Of a DNA stretch of 64,000 nucleotides, positions 58,108 through 64,000 are shown in pieces. This stretch comes from Marinobacter salinus. Its GTDB lineage: Bacteria; Pseudomonadota; Gammaproteobacteria; Pseudomonadales; Oleiphilaceae. The notes beneath the pieces are model-generated. The model saw nothing but the letters and a program-made list of their open reading frames with translations. It did no database searches and had not been told where the DNA came from. Position numbers and translations under genes: made by a program. Every line of letters begins with the position of its first letter. Positions within the stretch are counted from its first letter, which is position 1. The stretch spans positions 744,001 to 808,000 of the forward strand of contig NZ_CP017715.1 of the NCBI RefSeq assembly GCF_001854125.1. Direction: 5' to 3'.

Positions 58108-58620
58108 ATGAGACGAAAGCATCGTCGGCTACATAGTGAGGCGGACCTCGACATCACGCCGTTCATGAATCTCATGATCGTTCTGGTGCCTGTACTCCTG
58201 CTGAACATGGTCTTCGCTCACACGAGCGTGCTGGAGCTCAACTTCCCCACGGGTGAAAGCGTGTCTTCAGGGCAGCAGGAAGAGCTCCAGATTCAGGTTG
58301 TCATTTATGACCACCACCTCGTAGTCGCGGATAACCAGGGAGGGGTCATAAAGAAAATTCCCGAGCGTGAAGGCGACTTCGACTTCGTTCTGCTGAAGGA
58401 TGTCATGAAGGAGCTCAAAAGCCGGGTGCCGGAGAAAAAAGACGTCATCATCATGCCCTCAAGGGAAACGTCGTATCAGGTACTCGTAACCGTGATGGAT
58501 ACTGTCCGTTCCTATGAGGCTGTTGTCGCCGGCAATATGGTTGAGGCTGAGCTGTTTCCGGATATTTCCCTGGGGGACGCACCGGAGCAGGATCAGACGG
58601 GCGATGAGGTGAGTTCATGA
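58108..58620 (+). CDS. TolR/ExbD-like protein with Asn at the proton-carrying position
   Basis: 170 residues. One N-terminal membrane helix at about 18-38 preceded by basic residues, then a periplasmic domain. In ExbD/TolR the helix has an essential Asp in the pattern TPxxD. Here the aligned position reads DITPFMNLM, with Asn21 in place of that Asp. The protein is otherwise an ordinary family member with an EKKDVIIMPSRETSYQVLVTVMD-type C-terminal segment. It follows the TolQ-like gene by 25 bases and overlaps the second TolR-like gene by four bases. Confidence 0.88.
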   Translation: MRRKHRRLHSEADLDITPFMNLMIVLVPVLLLNMVFAHTSVLELNFPTGESVSSGQQEELQIQVVIYDHHLVVADNQGGVIKKIPEREGDFDFVLLKDVMKELKSRVPEKKDVIIMPSRETSYQVLVTVMDTVRSYEAVVAGNMVEAELFPDISLGDAPEQDQTGDEVSS

Positions 58621-59117
58621 AGGAGTCCGCCAAAGCCAGACGTTTTAAACGTCATTATCGACGCAACAAGAATCAGGGCAAGATGAACCTGGTGTCGCTG
58701 ATGGACATCTTTACCATTCTGGTGTTTTTCCTGATGGTGAATTCTTCGTCAGATGTTCAGGTTCTGAATCAGAACAGCACCATCAAATTGCCGGATTCAA
58801 CCGCCGAGCAGCAGCCGGAAGATGTTCTCGCATTGACGGTCACCGATAGCGATATCCTGGTCAACGGCCGCGTTGTACTTGCAAGGTCTGAGTTCCAGGC
58901 CTTCGAAGGCCAGGTGGAACCGGCCCTCAAGGACGAGCTGAGTTACCAGAGCCGCCGTTCTGGCTCTCCGGCCCCGGAGGCTGGTCGCGCAATAACCATA
59001 CTGGCAGACCGGGAGCTGCCCTATGAACTGCTGAAGAAAATCATGTCCACCTGCGTGGATGCCGGATACGCGGCCATATCCCTTGCGGTCAATCAGCAGA
59101 TGGAACAGGGGGCCTGA
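58617..59117 (+). CDS. TolR/ExbD-like protein with conserved proton-carrying Asp
   Basis: 166 residues. A basic N-terminus is followed by the membrane helix NLVSLMDIFTILVFFLMVNSS, with Asp30 at the position of the essential Asp of ExbD/TolR. The periplasmic domain ends in the family segment ITILADRELPYELLKKIMSTC. Two different TolR-like proteins beside one TolQ-like protein is the layout of the Agl motor (AglR with AglQ and AglS). Coupled by an ATGA overlap to the preceding gene. Confidence 0.9.
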   Translation: MKESAKARRFKRHYRRNKNQGKMNLVSLMDIFTILVFFLMVNSSSDVQVLNQNSTIKLPDSTAEQQPEDVLALTVTDSDILVNGRVVLARSEFQAFEGQVEPALKDELSYQSRRSGSPAPEAGRAITILADRELPYELLKKIMSTCVDAGYAAISLAVNQQMEQGA

Positions 59118-59122
59118 GACTC

Positions 59123-60103
59123 ATGGACTATCGGTATGGATTGCCCTGGAACCGGGAACGTGGCGAGCGGAAACGGTTGCTTGCTATCGGAATGGGCATT
59201 GTGCCCCTGTTTCTGGCATTCAGTACGTATGTCACCTTGATAGAGTTGCCCGAACAGGACCGTCAGGAGAAAGAAGCTTTACCACCCCAGCTGGCCAAAC
59301 TCATCATTGAGAAAAAGGAACCGCCAAAGCCGGTCTTACCTGAGCCCGAACCCGAACCTGAAAAACCAAAGCCTGAAGAAAAGCCGGTCGAGCAGGCCAA
59401 GCCTGAGCCTCAACCTGAACCTCCGGCTCCGAAACCTGAGCCCCAGGTTGCTGAGAAACCTGAACCTGAGCCCGAACCCCAGGATGTCGAAAAAGCCCGT
59501 GAAAAGGTCAAAAACACCGGTCTTCTGGCCATGGGTAAGGAGCTCTCCAAACTGAGTTCTCTGGCGAATTCGGTAAAACTGGACGCCCCCGTTACCAAAA
59601 CCGCTGAACCGATTGCGAGGAAGACGGGCGACACATTGGCGGCGCGCGCAAACTCGACGAGCAAGAGCGGCGGCGTGGACGAAGCACAATTGCAGCGGGA
59701 AACCCGGCAGGTCGCTTTGGCTGAGCGACAAAGAGCGGCAGTGGCCGAAGCTGAACGTGTAGCCGCGGCGAAAGAGGAGGTCCGTCGCGAACAGCAGCAG
59801 GTCGCATCAAGAACGCGCAGCAAGGAAGAGCTAAAGCGGACCATGGATGCCAATAAGGCTGCGATTTACAGCATTTACAATCGGGAGCTGAGGAAGAAAC
59901 CTTCACTTCAGGGCAGCATTACGCCGGAGCTGGTGATTGAGCAGAACGGCAGTGTGTCAAGTTGTTCAGTCGTGGAGTCGACCTTGAACGAGCCGACACT
60001 TGAGCGGAAGATCTGCAACCGGCTGAGGCTTGTCGACTTTGGCGCCCGGCAGGGTGTGGATGAGACCCGGCTGCGGTATTCGTTTGAGCTGATGTCCGGC
60101 TAA
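59123..60103 (+). CDS. proline-rich TonB-like protein with AgmX/PglI-type C-terminus
   Basis: 326 residues. A membrane helix at about 19-41 is followed by a long Pro-Glu-Lys-rich rod (about 55-128), a Gln/Arg/Ala-rich coiled coil (about 180-240), and a C-terminal domain NKAAIYSIYNRELRKKP...GSITPELVIEQNGSVSSCSVVEST resembling the AgmX/PglI C-terminal family, itself TonB-like. It would transmit energy from the TolQ/TolR-like motor across the periplasm, as GltG/GltJ do in Myxococcus. It is the last gene of the run; its stop codon lies in a hairpin loop. Confidence 0.87.
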   Translation: MDYRYGLPWNRERGERKRLLAIGMGIVPLFLAFSTYVTLIELPEQDRQEKEALPPQLAKLIIEKKEPPKPVLPEPEPEPEKPKPEEKPVEQAKPEPQPEPPAPKPEPQVAEKPEPEPEPQDVEKAREKVKNTGLLAMGKELSKLSSLANSVKLDAPVTKTAEPIARKTGDTLAARANSTSKSGGVDEAQLQRETRQVALAERQRAAVAEAERVAAAKEEVRREQQQVASRTRSKEELKRTMDANKAAIYSIYNRELRKKPSLQGSITPELVIEQNGSVSSCSVVESTLNEPTLERKICNRLRLVDFGARQGVDETRLRYSFELMSG

Positions 60104-60118
60104 GATTTCCCGGACATC
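60091..60118. terminator. terminator hairpin spanning the stop codon of the TonB-like gene
   Basis: GATGTCCGG (60091-60099) pairs perfectly with CCGGACATC (60110-60118). The loop contains the TAA stop. The T-run after it is weak. It lies between convergent genes. Confidence 0.55.
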
Positions 60119-60135
60119 AGTTCGCTTTCTGTATC

Positions 60136-61512
60136 TCAGGATCCCGCGTGACGGCGCGGGCGGGAACTGGCGATAATAACACTGACCAGCCCGGACCCCA
60201 CCAGCGCCCCGACAAAGGGCATCAATGTCGGAATGCTACCTGGAAAACTGGCGGCTTCCAGTCCGGCAATCAGGCTGCCCCCGCTAATCCAGCCTGGCAG
60301 TATCGCGCCCGTGAGCCCCGCTAGCCCGCCCAGAATGGCGGCTGTTGTCGTCATCTTGCGCCACAGCCCCAGCAGCACGGGGATGACGGCAGTTGCACAC
60401 AGAAGGTCGGCTATAAGGAAAAGCCTGAGTACCGAAATCCCCTGTAGTGCCACCAGAACCACCGGAATCATAAGGGCGACTGTTATCCAGCGGGCAGAGT
60501 TTATAGATAGATCCCTTTTTTCAGTGACCACCAGTGAGGCCAGCGCATTCTGCAGCGTGTCTACCGAAGAGGCCACCAGTGTAATGGCGAGGATAAGAGT
60601 CGGTATGGTCAGCCATGCCGGTGCGTTACTCAGCATCGCAAAAAAGGGAATGGGCGGGCTGCCGAGATCGGCTCCGCTGAGGGCCGCCATTATGCCGAGA
60701 CCACCGACCACGGCAACAACCAGGACGGTAATGATTCCGCCAAACACTGCGCCACGGCTGAGGGTTTCCGGATCCCGAGCAGACCAGAGTCGCTGCCAGT
60801 AGCCTTGATGGAACAGGTTGGCAGCGGTAACCGCAATGACCAGTGTCAAGGCCACGCTGAGGGCGCTCGCGGTCGGGACATCTGGAAGCCGGGCGGTAGT
60901 CATGTCGGGAAGCTGCTGCATTCCCACAAACCCGACGATTGCCAGCAGTCCGATGAGAAGAAACGCTTGCCACTGGTCTGTCACGATACTGGCACGCAAG
61001 CCGCCCCAAGCTGTGTATACAAGGGTAGTGATAGCAACACCGAGAACAACGAGGCTGCCATTGATATCGGAAAGCATTGAGGTAATGGCGCCGATTGCCG
61101 TCAGTTCAGCAGTGAGAAAGCATAGCATGTAGAGGACGGATATCAGGGAAACATAGTGGCGGACACCCCGGCCGTAACAAATCTGGGCGAACTCACCAAT
61201 GCTCCGGCCCTCAGGCAGCAAGCGACGGATTGCCGGGCCGCAGAAGGCGAACACGAGGAAGGGTAGTGCGGCTCCTACTGCATAGCCCGCCAAGGCCATT
61301 GGGCCAACCATGGCACCAACCTCCGGGGGGGCAAACAGGATCCACCCGCCCATGCCCGAAGCAAGAAAAGACAGGCCCAGTGCCCTGGCGCCCTGAGTGT
61401 TTCGGGCTGTGACGTAGTCATCCAGACCGCCATCCGCGAGACGCGCCCGCAAACCGAGCCAGGTGAATGCAAGCAATGCTGCAGCTAGGACTGCCATGGT
61501 GGTGTATAACAT
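60136..61512 (-). CDS. sodium:solute symporter (SSS) family transporter
   Basis: 458 residues, integral inner-membrane protein with about 12-13 membrane segments. SSS family features include the N-terminal DDYVTARNTQGARALGLSFLASGMGGWI (sodium site region) and AWGGLRASIVTDQWQAFLLIGL near residue 170, the typical GG-TD-Q motif. It is slightly short for the family and resembles the subgroup seen in marine gammaproteobacteria next to signalling genes; the substrate cannot be told. ATG at 61512. It is co-directional with the downstream-numbered diguanylate cyclase gene, 93 bases away. Confidence 0.85.
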   Translation of the reverse strand: MLYTTMAVLAAALLAFTWLGLRARLADGGLDDYVTARNTQGARALGLSFLASGMGGWILFAPPEVGAMVGPMALAGYAVGAALPFLVFAFCGPAIRRLLPEGRSIGEFAQICYGRGVRHYVSLISVLYMLCFLTAELTAIGAITSMLSDINGSLVVLGVAITTLVYTAWGGLRASIVTDQWQAFLLIGLLAIVGFVGMQQLPDMTTARLPDVPTASALSVALTLVIAVTAANLFHQGYWQRLWSARDPETLSRGAVFGGIITVLVVAVVGGLGIMAALSGADLGSPPIPFFAMLSNAPAWLTIPTLILAITLVASSVDTLQNALASLVVTEKRDLSINSARWITVALMIPVVLVALQGISVLRLFLIADLLCATAVIPVLLGLWRKMTTTAAILGGLAGLTGAILPGWISGGSLIAGLEAASFPGSIPTLMPFVGALVGSGLVSVIIASSRPRRHAGS

Positions 61513-61605
61513 TGAGAAATCTCCGGCGGGTCACAAAGCAGGCAATAGTGCCATATCACTGCCGGGAGGGCGAACTCGCCACCAGCCAGAGAGGTGATCG
61601 CGGAA

Positions 61606-63387
61606 TCAGGCGCTGGTCTTGGTCTCCTGATTGAAAAGGCGGAAAAGATTGCGGCCATCCCGTTTGGCGCGGTACATGGCAGCGTCGGCTGCCTGCAGCA
61701 GGGTATCGGCGGTGGCTCCGTCTTCGGGGTACAGGCTGATCCCGATGCTCGATCCTATCTGAATACTTTCACCACCAATCCGGTAAGGCTCCCGGCTAAT
61801 CGCAATGAGGCGATCGGCAATCCGGAGGACGTCATCCGGGCTCTCCATTTCAGGCAAAAGAATGATGAATTCGTCGCCTCCGAGCCTGGCAAGGGTATCG
61901 TCCTCACGAAGACATTCCTGGACCCTGGCCGTGAACTGAAGCAGGAGTTCGTCGCCGGTAGCGTGGCCCAGGGTATCATTCACCTGTTTGAAGTGATCGA
62001 GATCCATGAACATCACTGCCAGCAACAACGTTTTCCGATGGGCATGGCGGATCGCATGCTCGAGACGGTCCTCTAGAAGCCGGCGGTTGGGGATCCCGGT
62101 CAGAGCATCATAATAGGCGAGCTGCCGGATTTGCTCTTCGTTTTTCTTGTTCTGGGTGATGTCGGTAAAGAGACCGGCGTAATGAGTGGTGTTGTTTTCG
62201 TCGTCCTTGATGGCGGTGATCGTCAAGAGTTCCAGGTAGAGTTCACCGGTTTTCCGGCGATTCCAGATCTCGCCCCGCCAGTATCCATGGTTGACCAGAG
62301 ATTGCCACATGCGCTGATAAAAATCGCTGTCGTGGCGGCCCGAAGACAGGATCTCGGGCGTTTTGCCAATAACCTCCTCGGACGTGTAACCGGTCAGGTA
62401 GGTAAACGCGGGGTTTACGAATTCGATGGTCACGTTGTGGTCAGTCACCATGATGCCTTCAAACGAAGATTCAATAACGCGCTCGGCCAACTGGAGGGTT
62501 CGTCGCGACTGCGCTAATGCTTCGTCCCGCTGTTCCAGAGCCTCCCGGAGATCGTTGAGATACATTTGTTCGGCGCCGGCCAGCATGTCGTGATAGCCGA
62601 TCACACCGGTCACTTCACCGCTTGTATTAACCACTGCGAGGTGACGAATCCGGTGGTCAAGCAGAAGGTCCCGAGCGCGAATAAGAGGTTCACATTCATT
62701 AACGGTCATCAAGGGACGGGTGGCCAGGTCCCGCGCGAGAGTGTTGGCGGTGCTTCGTGCAATAAATCTGACCATGTCGCGTTCGGTCAGAATTCCAAGG
62801 CCATCCTGCCCGCAGCGGACGACCAGAGCATCGGCGTTATGCCGGTGCATGAGCGCGGCGATGTCGGAGAGGGGCAAATTTCCGTCAGCCACCAGTGGAG
62901 GCCCTGGTATGGCCGAGCGCACTTCCCGGAGACGGAGGTAGGGTTCAAGTCCCTGATTGAGCGCCAGGTCGGTCTGGGAGAGAAGTCCGACCGGGGCGTT
63001 GTGTTCATCGACCACAAGGAAGTGACGTTTGCCGGTGTCCCGGAACCTTATCGCGGCCTCGCCAATATCCATACTGCAGGGCAGACTGAGTACTGGCGAA
63101 CTCATGACAGATCGGACAGAGCGCTGGAACTCATCGGTGTTGGAGAAGTCCACAGCGAGTGCATCGTGCTCGGTCCATATGCCCACCACCTCACCGTTTT
63201 CGGTAACGAGAATTGAGCTGACGGAGTGTTCTGCCATTCTGGCGGCCGCTTCGGCAACAGAGGTTTCCGGTGCGCACTGAAGCAACATGCCGCTGTGCAT
63301 GATCCGTGATATGGGGAGAAGCCTCCTCATGGGGGCATCTGTCACTGTGCTCATAATTGAGGATTCAGTGTTTCCGGCGACTGTCAT
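61606..63387 (-). CDS. CBS-CBS-PAS-GGDEF diguanylate cyclase
   Basis: 593 residues, no membrane helix. Four CBS motifs fill residues about 25-275 (two Bateman pairs), a short coiled coil at 280-310, a PAS domain at about 305-425 (VIESSFEGIMVTDHNVTIEFVNPAF) and a GGDEF domain at 430-590. The catalytic motif GGDEF is at 503-507, with the allosteric I-site REDD at 494-497 (RxxD five residues upstream), so it is predicted to be active and product-inhibited. It makes c-di-GMP from GTP. CBS domains suggest adenine-nucleotide sensing. The ATG at 63387 directly follows the phaC stop (TGAATG), suggesting coupling with PHA synthesis; ATG 63354 is an alternative. Confidence 0.88.
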   Translation of the reverse strand: MTVAGNTESSIMSTVTDAPMRRLLPISRIMHSGMLLQCAPETSVAEAAARMAEHSVSSILVTENGEVVGIWTEHDALAVDFSNTDEFQRSVRSVMSSPVLSLPCSMDIGEAAIRFRDTGKRHFLVVDEHNAPVGLLSQTDLALNQGLEPYLRLREVRSAIPGPPLVADGNLPLSDIAALMHRHNADALVVRCGQDGLGILTERDMVRFIARSTANTLARDLATRPLMTVNECEPLIRARDLLLDHRIRHLAVVNTSGEVTGVIGYHDMLAGAEQMYLNDLREALEQRDEALAQSRRTLQLAERVIESSFEGIMVTDHNVTIEFVNPAFTYLTGYTSEEVIGKTPEILSSGRHDSDFYQRMWQSLVNHGYWRGEIWNRRKTGELYLELLTITAIKDDENNTTHYAGLFTDITQNKKNEEQIRQLAYYDALTGIPNRRLLEDRLEHAIRHAHRKTLLLAVMFMDLDHFKQVNDTLGHATGDELLLQFTARVQECLREDDTLARLGGDEFIILLPEMESPDDVLRIADRLIAISREPYRIGGESIQIGSSIGISLYPEDGATADTLLQAADAAMYRAKRDGRNLFRLFNQETKTSA

Positions 63388-64000
63388 TCAGGTGCTTGCC
63401 GCCTGGGCCGCTTTCATCCTTACGTAACTGCCCGGAGCGTCCTCAATGACCTCCAGCTTGCCATTACCGGGAACCCGTGCTGGCACGGGTTTACCGGTAT
63501 ACTGGCCCAACCATTCCAGCCAATGGGGCCACCAGGAACCGGGATGATGCTCAGCGTTGTCAAGCCATACATCGGAATCCGGTGACAAGGTGTCGTTGGT
63601 CCAGAATCCATACTTTTCCTTGTAGGGCGGGTTGACCACGCCCGCGATATGCCCGGAACCTGACAGTACAAACCGCACATTCCCCCCATGCACGAGGGCA
63701 CCTTTGTAGGTCGTTTTCCACTTGGCAATGTGATCCTGTCGTGCGGAGAGGAAAAAGGATGGTACATCGATCTCGGAAAGATTGATCGATTCGCCGGCCA
63801 CCGTCAGGGAATCGGGCTGCACCAGACGATTATTCAGATACATTTCACGCAGGTAAAAACTGTGCATTTTTGCCGGCAGGTTGGTGCCATCCGTGTTCCA
63901 GTACAACAGGTCGAATGCTGCGGGCTTTTCTCCCTTGAGGTAGTTGTTGGTCCAGAAAGACCAGAACAGCTCATTCTCTCTGAGAAGGTTGAAGGTAAAG
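63388..64000 (-). CDS. phaC: class I polyhydroxyalkanoate synthase PhaC, C-terminal part (5' truncated by window)
   Basis: The frame is open to the right edge, so only about 203 C-terminal codons are present. The sequence through FWTNNYLKGEKPAAFDLLYWN, MHSFYLREMYLNNRLVQPDSL and SGHIAGVVNPP is diagnostic of PhaC. The catalytic Asp (SARQDHIAKW) and His (GSGHIAG) are present; the nucleophilic Cys lies outside. It polymerises hydroxyacyl-CoA into carbon-storage granules. Its stop is immediately followed by the start of the diguanylate cyclase gene. Confidence 0.93.
   Translation of the reverse strand, partial: FTFNLLRENELFWSFWTNNYLKGEKPAAFDLLYWNTDGTNLPAKMHSFYLREMYLNNRLVQPDSLTVAGESINLSEIDVPSFFLSARQDHIAKWKTTYKGALVHGGNVRFVLSGSGHIAGVVNPPYKEKYGFWTNDTLSPDSDVWLDNAEHHPGSWWPHWLEWLGQYTGKPVPARVPGNGKLEVIEDAPGSYVRMKAAQAAST

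Noticed and set aside
59325..59500. Tandem DNA repeat in the TonB-like gene
   Set aside because: The repetitive look comes from Pro-Glu/Pro-Lys codons of a periplasm-spanning rod, which is normal for TonB-like proteins, and not from a separate repeat element.
57381..60103. Ordinary TonB-ExbB-ExbD uptake system
   Set aside because: There is no TonB-dependent receptor, there are two ExbD-like proteins, and the tight linkage is to large TPR proteins. A Glt/Nfs-like machine fits better, though energising a receptor elsewhere is not excluded.

Overview
The window is a contiguous stretch of chromosome from a marine gammaproteobacterium, most like Marinobacter or a close relative. This is inferred from protein character: Entner-Doudoroff sugar catabolism under an RpiR/HexR-type regulator, a class I PHA synthase, a four-gene general L-amino acid transporter, malate synthase G, and moderately high GC with compact operons. 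I saw no insertion sequence, prophage, CRISPR array or rRNA. Coding density is high and nearly every base is explained.

Layout. 1-1.8 kb: the 3' end of a MacB/FtsX-type permease gene and an unknown lipoprotein. 1.9-6.3 kb: aapJQMP behind a near-consensus sigma-54 promoter with an NtrC-like enhancer. 6.3-14.0 kb: housekeeping genes lpxH, ppiB, glnS, cysS, glcB and folD. 14.2-14.75 kb: four tRNA genes (Pro, Arg, His, Leu) behind a strong promoter. 15-23.6 kb: a proteostasis block, tig-clpP-clpX-lon-hup-ppiD. 23.6-32.2 kb: a glucose block, hexR divergent from zwf-pgl-eda, then pykA divergent from edd-glk. The zwf and edd promoters share an 18/22-identical element that probably is the HexR operator. 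32.2-39.4 kb: nitroreductase, an Fe-S uracil-DNA glycosylase-like protein, glpD and glpR, an orphan amide/branched-chain-type binding protein, an alkyltransferase and apbE.

39.4-60.1 kb is the most interesting part. It holds about 19 mostly uncharacterised envelope genes. Three on the minus strand encode a Tat-exported protein and two exported c-type haem proteins, one a lipoprotein with a LamG-like domain. Divergent from them is a run of 14 genes. It starts with a large di-haem lipoprotein related to the hydrazine synthase alpha-subunit family. It continues with two small outer-membrane barrels, a TlpA-like thioredoxin, a DUF4266 lipoprotein, a DUF3570 barrel, a periplasmic protein, three TPR proteins and a small exported protein. 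It ends with a TolQ/ExbB-like motor subunit, two TolR/ExbD-like subunits and a proline-rich TonB/AgmX-like protein. The second half has the parts list of the Glt/Nfs trans-envelope machines of Myxococcus, so I propose a proton-motive-force-driven envelope machine joined to an extracytoplasmic redox module. The function is unknown.

60.1-64 kb: a sodium/solute symporter, a CBS-PAS-GGDEF diguanylate cyclase and the 3' part of phaC, which runs off the right edge. All family names come from recognising the sequence by eye; no database search was run.
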